The position numbers and the translations under genes are program-made. DNA of 54,800 nucleotides from an uncultured Streptococcus sp. (GTDB lineage: Bacteria; Bacillota; Bacilli; Lactobacillales; Streptococcaceae): positions 1 to 54,800 of the forward strand of contig CAKPVT010000005.1 of assembly GCA_934196125.1 (NCBI GenBank). The letters are read 5' to 3'. The notes beneath the pieces were generated by a model that saw only the letters and a program-made list of their open reading frames with translations, searched no databases and was not told the origin of the DNA. Below, piece after piece: positions 27,199 to 35,669 of the stretch; positions within the stretch are counted from its first letter, which is position 1, and every line of letters begins with the position of its first letter.

Positions 27199-28536
27199 TT
27201 GAGTAAACTTAAAACAGCTTTATTGTCAACGGTTGTACTAGGTGCAACTTGTCTTTCTCAAACGGTTATGGCGGATCAACAATCGGATGCTCTAGTAACT
27301 AAAACACCGTTTGATCTTGCTAGTAAAACATTTGAAGTGACTGCTCAAAAGTCAGAAAACGGCAAGGATATTACGCATATCGATGTTGCTGTTTGGTCGG
27401 AAGAAAATGGTCAAGATGACCTAAAATGGTATTCAGTTGATGCTTCAAATAATCAGGCAAAGGCAACGGTTAATTTAGCAGATTATGGCAATCGTGCTGG
27501 TAATTATATTACCCATGTGTATACAACTTACGCTGATGGAAGTCGTTCAGGAATTGCGTTGGAGAATACGAAAATTAATCCTGAAGCTCCCAATATCTTC
27601 CTTAAAGATGGTAGTATTAGAATGTCGACAGCTACTTATGCACCAACAAATGGGACACTCTATTACGCAGTTTGGTCAGAAGAGAATGGCCAAGATGATA
27701 TTAAGTGGTACGCTGACAATGGAACAGGAACCACTGTCGCTGATTTAAAAAATCATAGTGGGTATGGAAAATATAACATTCATACCTATTTGGCACAAGG
27801 TGGAAAAATGATGGGAATCAGTGGTCAAGACATTGTCATTAATAAACAAGAAGTTTCGTATCAGATTAACAAAGTTAACGATACAACTTACGATGTATTA
27901 GTAACTAATGTGCCAGAATACATTACTTCGGTTTCTGTCCCTGTGTGGTCTAACGCAAATGGTCAAGATGATATAAAATGGTACACTACTACTAAAATAG
28001 GTGATGGTACTTATAAGGCGCAAATTAATCTAGCTAACCATGGTTATGTATCAGGAGATTATAGTGTTCACATTTATGGTCAGAATGCGATCACTAATAA
28101 TTTTGAAGGCTTAAAAGGAACGTCAGGATTTAGAGCAGATAATGTTCCAAATCAGAATACTACCCCAACTCCTCGTATCACGACTTACATCAATGAAACG
28201 AATACTTACCCTGTTGGTCAGTGTACTTGGGCGGTGAAATCATTAGCGCCATGGATTCCAAATTGGCTTGGTAATGCAGGTGGTTGGGCAGTTAATGCGC
28301 ATGCAAAAGGATTTAGAGTAGGAACAACACCAAGAGTTGGTTCAATTGTCGTTTGGCCTAATGATGGTGGTGGCTATGGTTACGTCGCTTATGTTACAGA
28401 TGTTGCAAGCAATACTCGTATTCAAGTTAAAGAAGCAAACTATGCTGGTAAGCAATATATTGGTAATTTCCGTGGCTGGTTTAACCCACTTGATTCTTTC
28501 TGGGGAGGAAATGTTTCATACATTTATCCAGATTAA
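27199..28536 (+). CDS. Secreted Bsp-repeat protein with a C-terminal CHAP domain lacking the usual His
   Basis: 445 residues. A signal peptide (cleavage near VMA-DQ, residue 25) is followed by three GBS-Bsp-like repeats, each with a VWSxxNGQDDxKWY core (about residues 60-320), and a CHAP domain (about 330-445). CHAP enzymes cut peptidoglycan with a Cys-His pair: the Cys is present in YPVGQCTWAVKS, but where GHVAYV is expected the protein reads GYVAYVTDV, so the His codon CAC appears as TAC. The start is TTG with AAGGAG ten bases before it. No anchor motif is visible, so the protein is secreted or held by its repeats. It may be a non-catalytic binder, or use another residue. Confidence 0.88.
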   Translation: MSKLKTALLSTVVLGATCLSQTVMADQQSDALVTKTPFDLASKTFEVTAQKSENGKDITHIDVAVWSEENGQDDLKWYSVDASNNQAKATVNLADYGNRAGNYITHVYTTYADGSRSGIALENTKINPEAPNIFLKDGSIRMSTATYAPTNGTLYYAVWSEENGQDDIKWYADNGTGTTVADLKNHSGYGKYNIHTYLAQGGKMMGISGQDIVINKQEVSYQINKVNDTTYDVLVTNVPEYITSVSVPVWSNANGQDDIKWYTTTKIGDGTYKAQINLANHGYVSGDYSVHIYGQNAITNNFEGLKGTSGFRADNVPNQNTTPTPRITTYINETNTYPVGQCTWAVKSLAPWIPNWLGNAGGWAVNAHAKGFRVGTTPRVGSIVVWPNDGGGYGYVAYVTDVASNTRIQVKEANYAGKQYIGNFRGWFNPLDSFWGGNVSYIYPD

Positions 28537-28549
28537 TTTCTTATTTTAA

Positions 28550-28582
28550 GGTAGCGATTTTGAAATCGTTACCTTATTTTTT
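28550..28582 (+). terminator. Terminator between the CHAP and GH25 genes
   Basis: GGTAGCGATTT (28550-28560) pairs with AAATCGTTACC (28563-28573), one wobble, followed by a T-rich tail. The two Bsp-repeat genes are therefore separate transcription units. Confidence 0.85.
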
Positions 28583-28601
28583 GTGGCTTAAGCTAATGCG
28601 C

Positions 28602-28630
28602 TTGAAGGGCTTTCAAAATCATGTTACAAT
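28602..28630 (+). promoter_or_regulatory. Promoter of the GH25 Bsp-repeat gene
   Basis: TTGAAG (28602-28607), 17 bases, then TACAAT (28625-28630) within an extended TGTTACAAT. It overlaps in-frame codons upstream of the TTG at 28665 and so helps to fix that start. Confidence 0.75.
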
Positions 28631-28664
28631 GGTTTTGAGGAAAGATAGAAAGAGGGGAATTGAT

Positions 28665-31600
28665 TTGAAAAAGAATATCCTTCGCAGCTGCCTAGTATCT
28701 CCGATTATTATAGGAGCTTTTTTGAGCTCGGGGCAAGTTTTTGCTGATGAAAATACAGCAACTCCGGCAACGACAGTAACTGAGAATGTTCAAACATCGG
28801 TAGAACAAGCTAATGCAGAGCAATTAACTAATGATATTGAGATTTCTGATAAAAAGGAAACATCTGACTCAACACCTGAGATTCAAGATGATTCTCAAAA
28901 TATAGCCGATGCTGATAATCAAAATTCAGCAGTTCTTGACAGTCAAGAAACTGAGACTAATGATAGCAACAATGCAAGTCTGGTAACTCCTTCAAATTCT
29001 GAAAACAAGGAAGGTGTTGAAACATCTGGAAATACTGATAGTGATACTTCAGCAAACATAGATAACAAGAACGATGAATCAGCTGATGAAGACTCTACGG
29101 TATCAATTATTAAGGACACCAAAGTTGCGACAGCAAATGTTCAAGCTGTCAGTCAAAAAGTACTCAATCAACTGGCTGCATCAAAAGTAGCAGTGAAAGA
29201 AGTAACTAGCGCTAGCTTGACTAATAAAGGTTTTGACATTCAGTACAACCAAGCCATTCCTGCGGGTGCTAAAATCATGTTTGCGGTTTGGTCAGATGTT
29301 AATGGTCAAGATGACTTGATTTGGTACACTGCTGATAACAATGGCCATGCTGTTGCCAAATACACTGGCTCATACGGCAAATACTACATTCACACTTACC
29401 AAAACCTGAACGGTCAAATGACAGGTTTGAATGGTCGTTCCATCGATGTGCCAAAACCGAGCGCCAAGGTAACAATTACTAAAGTTGACGGAACAACTTA
29501 CAAAGTTACCGTGAGTGATCTTCAAGCCTATATCACTAGTATTCAACTACCAACTTGGACTGAAAAGGGTGGTCAGGATGATATCAAGTGGTATAGTACA
29601 AGCCAAAATGCGGATGGTACTTTTACTAGAACTTTCAGCATTGCAGAGCACAATATGGAAAGCGGCCAGTACAATGTTCATGTATACGGAACAAGTGCTG
29701 TGACCAACTCGCTAACAGGTCTGACTGGAACAAGTTTCCAAGGCGATTATAAGTTTGGTGATGTCCATGTAGAAGCAAAACTCACTCAAAATGGTATTGC
29801 GATAAGCATGCCAAGCGACGTTAGCTCAGACATGACGGTTTATCACGCGGTTTGGTCAGCTAAGAACGACCAAGACGATATTGTTTGGTACAAAGTTCCT
29901 GCAAATGGCCAAATGACAGCCAAATACACAGGCGATTACGGCACATACCTTATTCATACTTATGGTGTCATTAAAGGTCAAATGGTATGCTTGAGCGCCA
30001 CAAGCATTGACGTTCCAAAACCAAGTGCCAAAGCAACCATCACCAAAGAAAGTGCGACAACTTATAAAGTAACCATCACTGATGTCCCCGTCTATATTGA
30101 TAGTATTCAAGTACCAACTTGGACAGAAGCGAACGGTCAAGATGACATTCAATGGTATAAGGCTACTAAAGCAGCAGATGGTTCTTACTACGTTATCTTT
30201 AGCGAAGCGACTCATAACTTTGAATCAGGTACATACAATGTTCACGTGTATGGTAATAGTCGTGTCACAAATAGTTTGACTGGCCTTCTTGGCACACGCT
30301 TTGAAGCAGGCTACAATTTTGGTGATGTTCATGTAGAAGCAAAACTCACTCAAAATGGTATTGCGATAAGCATGCCAAGTGATGTTAGCTCAGCTGTACA
30401 AGTTTTACATGCGGTTTGGTCAACTAAAAATGACCAAGATGATCTCAAGTGGTACAAAGTTCCTGCAAATGGCCAAGTAACAGCAGCCTATACAGGTGAT
30501 TACGGTACCTATCTCATTCACACTTATGCCGTGATTAATGGAAAAATGACTTGCATCAGTGCGACAAGTATTAACGTACCAAAACCGGAAATTAAGACAA
30601 CCATCACCAAAGAAAGTGATATCAGTGTTAAAGTGACAGTTTCAAACGTTCCTGTTTATGTGACAGGGATTACTCTTCCGGTTTGGACAAGTTTGAATGA
30701 CCAAGATGACATCAAATGGTATAAGGCTACTAAACAAGCAGATGGTACTTATGTGTTAACATTCTCGCCAAAACAACATAACTTTGAATCAGGCCACTAT
30801 AACATTCACGTATATGGTCAAAGTCAAGTTAGTCATTCTCTTGAAGGCTTATCAGCGACAAGTGGTGTGGATTTAGCACCTGAAAAATACGTAACTGCTC
30901 CATCAGTAACGGTTCAGAATCATGATGCTCAAAAAGGAACATTAACGGTTACAGTCTCTGAGACAAGCACAAGTAAGCAATTGAAATTCATTCGTGTAGC
31001 GGCTTGGTCAGAAAGTAATCAATCTAACCTTTACTGGTACACAACATCAGATATTACTAATGGTACAGCAAGCTTAACAGTAGATGAAAAGTATCATAAC
31101 TACATCAAAGGTAACTATACGGTTCATGTTTATGTAGATTTCACAGATAACACAACATCTGGTTTTAATCTTGGAACTTATGCTTTGAATGCTGATAAAC
31201 CAGTGTATGCTCCGTCATACTTCATTGACATCAGTAGTCATAATGGCGTTATTTCAGTTAGTGAATTCCTATCATTGAAGAGTCAAGGAATTACAGGTGT
31301 GGTTGTTAAATTGACAGAAGGAACAAGTTATACCAATCCATATGCAAGTTCTCAAATTAGCAACGCACAGGCAGCTGGTTTGAAAGTTTCAGCTTATCAT
31401 TATTCACATTATGAAACGGCTGCGGAAGCTAAAGCCGAAGCGCAATATTTTGTAAATACTGCTAAGTCAATGGGGCTTTCTGGTGCGACAACTATGGTTA
31501 ATGATATGGAAGAGCAGGCAATGCTTAGAAGTGATTTGAATGCTAATACACAAGCTTGGAAAGACGAGATGAATCGTCTTGGTTACAACAATAACGTTTA

Positions 31601-31838
31601 TTACACAATGGCATCTTGGCTTGATGTTAAAGGTGGAAAATTCAACACTTCAAAATTTGGCATGTCAAATCTTTGGGTAGCGCATTATTTGTACTCTACT
31701 CAGTATTTGGATCAAGAATCTGCTAAATCATTGTCTTATTATTCAAATAGCGCTGCATGGCAGTATACAAGTGTATCACCAAAATTATCTCATCCACTCG
31801 ATGAAAGTATTGATTATACTGGTCGCTTCACGTGGTAA
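28665..31838 (+). CDS. Secreted seven-repeat Bsp protein with C-terminal GH25 lysozyme domain
   Basis: 1057 residues. Signal peptide ending near VFA-DE, then a long Ser/Thr/Asn/Glu-rich spacer (about 30-175), seven GBS-Bsp-like repeats (about 180-845) and a GH25 muramidase domain (about 851-1057). GH25 catalytic residues are visible as YFIDISSHNG and MVNDMEE (Asp-x-Glu), with AAWQYTS near the end, so it should cleave the glycan strands of peptidoglycan. Repeats alternate between an A form (HAVWS, then KVPANGQ and TGDYGTYLIHTY) and a B form (VPTWTE, then FESGxYNVHVYG); the seventh is divergent. TTG start, with GAGGGGAA upstream. No LPXTG or choline-binding motif. Probably acts in wall turnover or cell separation. 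Confidence 0.9.
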   Translation: MKKNILRSCLVSPIIIGAFLSSGQVFADENTATPATTVTENVQTSVEQANAEQLTNDIEISDKKETSDSTPEIQDDSQNIADADNQNSAVLDSQETETNDSNNASLVTPSNSENKEGVETSGNTDSDTSANIDNKNDESADEDSTVSIIKDTKVATANVQAVSQKVLNQLAASKVAVKEVTSASLTNKGFDIQYNQAIPAGAKIMFAVWSDVNGQDDLIWYTADNNGHAVAKYTGSYGKYYIHTYQNLNGQMTGLNGRSIDVPKPSAKVTITKVDGTTYKVTVSDLQAYITSIQLPTWTEKGGQDDIKWYSTSQNADGTFTRTFSIAEHNMESGQYNVHVYGTSAVTNSLTGLTGTSFQGDYKFGDVHVEAKLTQNGIAISMPSDVSSDMTVYHAVWSAKNDQDDIVWYKVPANGQMTAKYTGDYGTYLIHTYGVIKGQMVCLSATSIDVPKPSAKATITKESATTYKVTITDVPVYIDSIQVPTWTEANGQDDIQWYKATKAADGSYYVIFSEATHNFESGTYNVHVYGNSRVTNSLTGLLGTRFEAGYNFGDVHVEAKLTQNGIAISMPSDVSSAVQVLHAVWSTKNDQDDLKWYKVPANGQVTAAYTGDYGTYLIHTYAVINGKMTCISATSINVPKPEIKTTITKESDISVKVTVSNVPVYVTGITLPVWTSLNDQDDIKWYKATKQADGTYVLTFSPKQHNFESGHYNIHVYGQSQVSHSLEGLSATSGVDLAPEKYVTAPSVTVQNHDAQKGTLTVTVSETSTSKQLKFIRVAAWSESNQSNLYWYTTSDITNGTASLTVDEKYHNYIKGNYTVHVYVDFTDNTTSGFNLGTYALNADKPVYAPSYFIDISSHNGVISVSEFLSLKSQGITGVVVKLTEGTSYTNPYASSQISNAQAAGLKVSAYHYSHYETAAEAKAEAQYFVNTAKSMGLSGATTMVNDMEEQAMLRSDLNANTQAWKDEMNRLGYNNNVYYTMASWLDVKGGKFNTSKFGMSNLWVAHYLYSTQYLDQESAKSLSYYSNSAAWQYTSVSPKLSHPLDESIDYTGRFTW
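29754..29829 (+). repeat. 76-base direct repeat, copy 1 (inside the GH25 gene)
   Basis: Differs from copy 2 at only three positions, all third codon bases that keep the same amino acids. It marks the start of an A-type Bsp repeat (GDVHVEAKLTQNGIAISMPS). Confidence 0.85.
30318..30393 (+). repeat. 76-base direct repeat, copy 2 (inside the GH25 gene)
   Basis: Lies 564 bases (188 codons) after copy 1, the length of one A+B repeat pair, which points to a recent in-frame duplication of the pair. Confidence 0.85.
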
Positions 31839-31850
31839 AGGAGGTTACCA

Positions 31851-32414
31851 ATGAAAAAGAAATTGAGATGTTACCTAACCTTACTTTTGTCTTTAGGATT
31901 ACTAGCGGCGTGTTCTACGCATTCGCAAAATAGTACCAATCAGAGTTCTTCGTCAACTACCGTAAGTAGTAGTGTCAAAAAATCAACAAGTTCAAGTGAG
32001 ACAAGCACATCATCAACTGTTTCATCTGAATCAGAAGAAGCATCATCAACAGAAGTTACGTTAGCTCCACTTAATACAGGTGCTATTTTGAAAGCAGACT
32101 ATTCAACAATGGCTGGAACGTGGCAGAATGCTTCTGGGGAAACTCTGATGTTTAATGATGCAGGATTGGCAACAGAAGGCTTAACGGCTGATTTTCTGGA
32201 TATCGATCAAAATGGAATCTTACTCTTAGATGTTCAAACAGGGTCAAAAACAAATGTGACACTTTACATTGTACCTGCTAATACTAGCTTTTCTAGTGAT
32301 TATTTGAACGGACAAAGTGATAGTTCTGAGGTATCAAAAGACCGTATAATTTCTTCTGCCGATATTAGTTCTGGAGATATCGCTAACAAAGCTTATTATC
32401 ATGTATCAGAATAA
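31851..32414 (+). CDS. Ser/Thr-rich lipoprotein, DUF6287-like
   Basis: 187-residue lipoprotein: lipobox LAAC near residue 21, a Ser/Thr-rich linker to about residue 65, then a compact domain with MAGTWQNASGETLMFNDAGL and a C-terminal YYHVSE. I recognise it only as resembling streptococcal DUF6287 domains, small beta-rich domains of unknown function. It begins 12 bases after the GH25 gene with AAAGGAGG before the ATG, so the two are co-transcribed and the lipoprotein may help the muramidase at the membrane-wall interface (inference). Confidence 0.75.
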   Translation: MKKKLRCYLTLLLSLGLLAACSTHSQNSTNQSSSSTTVSSSVKKSTSSSETSTSSTVSSESEEASSTEVTLAPLNTGAILKADYSTMAGTWQNASGETLMFNDAGLATEGLTADFLDIDQNGILLLDVQTGSKTNVTLYIVPANTSFSSDYLNGQSDSSEVSKDRIISSADISSGDIANKAYYHVSE

Positions 32415-32462
32415 AAGTCTTAAATTTTAAAACGAACTCGTTTATTAATTTCAAAACTCGTT

Positions 32463-32490
32463 AAAAAATAGTCCACTGGACTATTTTTTT
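32463..32490 (+). terminator. Terminator after the lipoprotein gene
   Basis: AAAAAATAGTCC (32463-32474) pairs perfectly with GGACTATTTTTT (32478-32489). The pepT -10 begins two bases after the T-run. Confidence 0.9.
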
Positions 32491-32491
32491 A

Positions 32492-32500
32492 TGCTATAAT
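32492..32500 (+). promoter_or_regulatory. Extended -10 promoter of pepT
   Basis: TGCTATAAT, a perfect extended -10, 27 bases before the pepT ATG. Its -35 region would fall in the terminator stem, so the promoter probably relies on the extended element. Confidence 0.75.
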
Positions 32501-32526
32501 GGTAATGAAAAAGATAGAGGTGAATA

Positions 32527-33744
32527 ATGTCTTACGAAAATTTATTAAATCGTTTTTTAAGCTACGTGAAAGTGAATACGCGTAGTAATCCTGATAGTAC
32601 TACTACACCTTCAACTCAGACTCAAGTTGACTTTGCATTAAATGTTTTGAAACCTGAGATGGAAGCGGTTGGTTTGCAAGATGTACACTATTTGACAAAT
32701 GGCTATCTTGTTGGTACTTTACCAGCTAACGATTCAACAAAAACACGAAAAATTGGTTTTATCGCACACATGGATACGGCTGATTTTAACGCTGAAGGTA
32801 TCAAGCCACAAGTTATTGAAAATTATGCAGGTGGCGCTATTGAACTTGGTCAATCTGGTTATGCCCTCAACCCAGAAGAATTTCCAAATTTAAATAATTA
32901 CCTTGGTCAAACCTTGGTAACAACTGACGGAACAACCCTTCTTGGTTCTGATGATAAATCAGGTATTGCGGAAATCATGACAGCCGTTGAATACTTGGTA
33001 GCTCATCCTGAAATCAAACACGGTGAGATTCGTGTTGGTTTTGGTCCTGACGAAGAAATCGGTGTCGGTGCTGATAAATTCAATATTGATGATTTCAACG
33101 TTGACTTTGCTTACACGGTCGATGGTGGACCACTTGGAGAAATTCAATACGAAACATTTAGTGCAGCTGCTTTGGAAGTTGATTTCATGGGACGTAACGT
33201 TCACCCAGGAACAGCTAAAAATCAAATGATTAACGCTTTGCAACTAGCGATTGATTTCCATAACCAACTACCAGAAAATGAACGTCCTGAAAATACAGAA
33301 GGCTATGAAGGCTTCTTCCATTTACACGGTATGGAAGGTACTGTGGAAAAAGCGCACAGCTCATATATTATCCGTGATTTTGAAGACGACTCATTTGAAA
33401 ATCGTAAAAAATTGGTTCAAGAAATCGCTGATAAGATGAATGCTGAATTAGGTAAAGAAAGTGTCATTGTCAATCTTCATGACCAATACTACAATATGAA
33501 AAAAATTATTGAAAAAGACATGTCACCAGTTGAACTTGCTAAGGAAGTCATGGAAGATTTGGAAATCAAGCCAGTCGTCGAGCCAATTCGTGGTGGAACA
33601 GATGGTTCAAAAATCTCATTTATGGGAATTCCTACACCAAACCTATTTGCAGGTGGTGAAAATATGCATGGTCGCTTTGAATTTGTCAGTCTTCAAACAA
33701 TGGAAAAAGCTGTGGATGTTATTATCGGCATTGTCCAAAAATAA
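32527..33744 (+). CDS. pepT: Peptidase T (tripeptide aminopeptidase)
   Basis: Cytoplasmic di-zinc M20B peptidase, 405 residues, that removes the N-terminal residue of tripeptides. Metal and catalytic motifs are in order: AHMDTADF (His, catalytic Asp), GSDDKSGIAEI (bridging Asp), GPDEEIGVGA (catalytic Glu), YTVDGGPLGE, NVHPGTAKN (dimer-interface His region) and RGGTDGSKISFMG with final NMHGRFE (metal His). It starts the streptococcal order pepT, ebsA, ferredoxin, LysM, cmk. Confidence 0.97.
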   Translation: MSYENLLNRFLSYVKVNTRSNPDSTTTPSTQTQVDFALNVLKPEMEAVGLQDVHYLTNGYLVGTLPANDSTKTRKIGFIAHMDTADFNAEGIKPQVIENYAGGAIELGQSGYALNPEEFPNLNNYLGQTLVTTDGTTLLGSDDKSGIAEIMTAVEYLVAHPEIKHGEIRVGFGPDEEIGVGADKFNIDDFNVDFAYTVDGGPLGEIQYETFSAAALEVDFMGRNVHPGTAKNQMINALQLAIDFHNQLPENERPENTEGYEGFFHLHGMEGTVEKAHSSYIIRDFEDDSFENRKKLVQEIADKMNAELGKESVIVNLHDQYYNMKKIIEKDMSPVELAKEVMEDLEIKPVVEPIRGGTDGSKISFMGIPTPNLFAGGENMHGRFEFVSLQTMEKAVDVIIGIVQK

Positions 33745-33797
33745 CCTTAAGCTTTACATAAGTATTGTTTGTTAGAATAGACTAATGGAGGACTGTT

Positions 33798-34289
33798 ATG
33801 ATTAAAATCTTTGGAAAGATGCGATACCATTGGCAACCTGAGTTATCTTGGTCAATTATCTATTGGTCAATTGCTGTAGCGCCAATGTTTATCGGCTTAT
33901 CATTACTGTTTGAGCGGACAAAAATACCAAGGCAATTTTTTATCTTATTTGCTATCTTTATTGTGCTGGTTGGTCTTGGTTTTCATCGGTATTTCGTTAT
34001 CGAAGAAAATGGAAGATTACGGATTGTTTCTTTGAATCCTTTTAAAAAATCAAGCGTAGCGATTGCGCAGATTAAAAAGATTGAAGTCAACAAATTTGGT
34101 ATTATCATAAAAATCAAAAATCAGCCAGACCGTATTTTTTATATGAGAAAATGGCCTAAGAAATACTTTTTAGATGCTTTGGCAGTTCATCCTGACTTTC
34201 TTGGTGAAGTAGAATTGATAGACAATTTTATCAAGCTGGATTACTTTGAAGCTTACAAGGCTAACAAAAAAGCTCCTACAAAATCGTAA
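33798..34289 (+). CDS. EbsA-family membrane protein
   Basis: 163 residues with two close hydrophobic spans (about 20-38 and 47-65) followed by a cytoplasmic PH-like domain (YFVIEENGRLRIVSLNPF, IKKIEVNKFGIIIKI). It resembles EbsA, named from an enterococcal locus affecting surface aggregation substance; its molecular role is unknown. A GGAGG site lies before the ATG. Its last 14 bases overlap the end of the convergent ferredoxin gene. Confidence 0.78.
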   Translation: MIKIFGKMRYHWQPELSWSIIYWSIAVAPMFIGLSLLFERTKIPRQFFILFAIFIVLVGLGFHRYFVIEENGRLRIVSLNPFKKSSVAIAQIKKIEVNKFGIIIKIKNQPDRIFYMRKWPKKYFLDALAVHPDFLGEVELIDNFIKLDYFEAYKANKKAPTKS

Positions 34290-34293
34290 GAGC
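34265..34293. terminator. Terminator hairpin inside the overlapping gene ends
   Basis: GCTCCTAC (34272-34279) pairs with GTAAGAGC (34286-34293), one wobble. On the minus strand it is followed by six U, ending ferredoxin transcription; on the plus strand the tail is weaker. Both stop codons (ebsA TAA 34287-34289 and ferredoxin TAG 34276-34278) lie inside the hairpin. Confidence 0.7.
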
Positions 34294-34473
34294 CTTTGTT
34301 GGGCAAGATTTGATAGCAGTGAGGGTGTCTTGATCTGAGCTAGGAACAACTTTTTCTAAGTCCTCAGAATCAGCAAATTTTACGATACCGTCATCATGGT
34401 AATCAAAAAGTTTAGAATATGTCTGGCATAGGCCGCAAGCAATACATTTTTCGGGAATTATTGATACTTTCAT
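34276..34473 (-). CDS. Ferredoxin, single [4Fe-4S] cluster
   Basis: 65-residue cytoplasmic electron carrier. The four cluster ligands are visible: Cys10, Cys13 and Cys16 in EKCIACGLC and Cys57 in SCPTKA, the pattern of one-cluster ferredoxins. The central part is acidic (HDDGIVKFADSEDLE), as expected for a redox partner. The partner enzyme is not in the window. The gene is divergent from the LysM gene and its predicted -10 ends six bases before the ATG, leaving no room for a ribosome site. Confidence 0.92.
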   Translation of the reverse strand: MKVSIIPEKCIACGLCQTYSKLFDYHDDGIVKFADSEDLEKVVPSSDQDTLTAIKSCPTKALTIL

Positions 34474-34508
34474 AGTATTATTGTAATATGAATTGATTTA
34501 TTTAACAA
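34461..34508. promoter_or_regulatory. Overlapping divergent promoters, ferredoxin and LysM gene
   Basis: Plus strand: TTGATA (34461-34466), 17 bases, TAATAT (34484-34489), for the LysM-cmk direction. Minus strand: TTGTTA (complement of 34503-34508), 17 bases, TACAAT (complement of 34480-34485), for ferredoxin. The two -10 boxes share two bases, so the promoters should exclude each other. Confidence 0.6.
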
Positions 34509-34517
34509 GGGGACATT

Positions 34518-34973
34518 ATGGCAAAACAACCGTGGGAAGAAAAAGTAGTCGATGATAACGAAATTAAAATCAGCCGTAAAACAAAAGGCTCTGTTGTTAG
34601 TACGCCTTTGTTGACAGCGTTGCTTAGTATTTTCTTTGTCATTGTGGTTGCGATTTTGTTTGTTGTTTTTTACACTTCAAATCGTGGTAGTGATAAAGCA
34701 TCAGAAACATCGAATTTTTATGGTGCATCATCATCTAGCGTTGTTTCTTCGTCGTCAGAAGCGTCATCAACAGATGCAAGTTCAGATGATACAACTGAAT
34801 CTTCAAGTTCTACTGGTAGCCGCGACACTATTACTGTTTTATCAGGAGAAGGTGCAGCTTCTATTGCAGCACGTGCAGGCATTTCAGTTGAAAGACTCTA
34901 TGAGCTTAACCCTGACCACATGACATTGGGCTATTGGTATGCTAACCCAGGAGATGAAGTTTATATTAATTAG
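34518..34973 (+). CDS. Membrane-anchored LysM peptidoglycan-binding protein
   Basis: 151 residues: a cytoplasmic charged head (MAKQPWEEKVVDDNEIKISR), one membrane span (about 35-55, LLTALLSIFFVIVVAILFVV), a Ser/Asp-rich extracellular linker and a C-terminal LysM domain (DTITVLSGEGAASIAARAG, LYELNP, NPGDEVYIN). It binds glycan strands and has no catalytic domain. AAGGGGA precedes the ATG. It lies 15 bases before cmk, an order kept in streptococci without an obvious functional link. Confidence 0.9.
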   Translation: MAKQPWEEKVVDDNEIKISRKTKGSVVSTPLLTALLSIFFVIVVAILFVVFYTSNRGSDKASETSNFYGASSSSVVSSSSEASSTDASSDDTTESSSSTGSRDTITVLSGEGAASIAARAGISVERLYELNPDHMTLGYWYANPGDEVYIN

Positions 34974-34988
34974 GAAGAAAAGGAAATC

Positions 34989-35669
34989 ATGAAATCAATT
35001 AGAATTGCGATTGATGGTCCTGCTTCAAGTGGAAAGAGTACAGTAGCCAAGATTATTGCTAAAAATCTTGGCTATACTTATCTTGATACTGGAGCAATGT
35101 ATCGTTCAGCAACTTATCTAGCTTTGCAAAATGAATTAACAGAAAACAACGTTCGAGAAATTTTAGAAGCTTTGTCTAAGCACACTATTTCTTTTGGACG
35201 TGCCGAAGATGGTAGTCAAACTGTTTTTGTTGGTGACAAAGATGTGACACTTGCTATCCGCCAAAATGATGTGACAAACAACGTTTCTTGGGTGGCAGCT
35301 ATACCAGAAGTTCGCGAAGAACTGGTTGAGCAACAACGTCGCATTGCTAAAAATGGTGCTATCATCATGGATGGTCGTGACATTGGAACGGTTGTTTTAC
35401 CAGATGCAGAATTGAAAATTTTCTTGATTGCGTCAGTAGAAGAACGAGCAGAACGTCGTTTTAAAGAAAACCAAGAAAAAGGTATTGAAACGGATTTTGA
35501 AACATTGAAGCGTGAAATTGCAGAACGTGATTACAAAGACAGTCATCGTAAAGTTTCACCGTTGAAAGCTGCTGATGATGCCATTACTTTTGATACAACT
35601 GGTGTTGATATCGACGGTGTTGTCAAATTTATTCAAGAAAAAGCAGAAAAAATTATTGACATGGATTAG
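34989..35669 (+). CDS. cmk: Cytidylate kinase
   Basis: Phosphorylates CMP and dCMP with ATP in pyrimidine salvage. The 226-residue protein has the P-loop IDGPASSGKSTVAK, the substrate part LDTGAMYRSATYLAL, and the lid-type MDGRDIGTVVLPDAELKIFL followed by RDYKDSHRKVSPL. An AGGAAGAAAAGG site precedes the ATG. Its 3' end carries the infC operon promoter. Confidence 0.97.
   Translation: MKSIRIAIDGPASSGKSTVAKIIAKNLGYTYLDTGAMYRSATYLALQNELTENNVREILEALSKHTISFGRAEDGSQTVFVGDKDVTLAIRQNDVTNNVSWVAAIPEVREELVEQQRRIAKNGAIIMDGRDIGTVVLPDAELKIFLIASVEERAERRFKENQEKGIETDFETLKREIAERDYKDSHRKVSPLKAADDAITFDTTGVDIDGVVKFIQEKAEKIIDMD

Noticed and set aside
29260..31000. Regular repeats suggesting a repeat array such as CRISPR
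   Set aside because: The repeats are in-frame protein repeats of the GH25 gene with long coding spacers.
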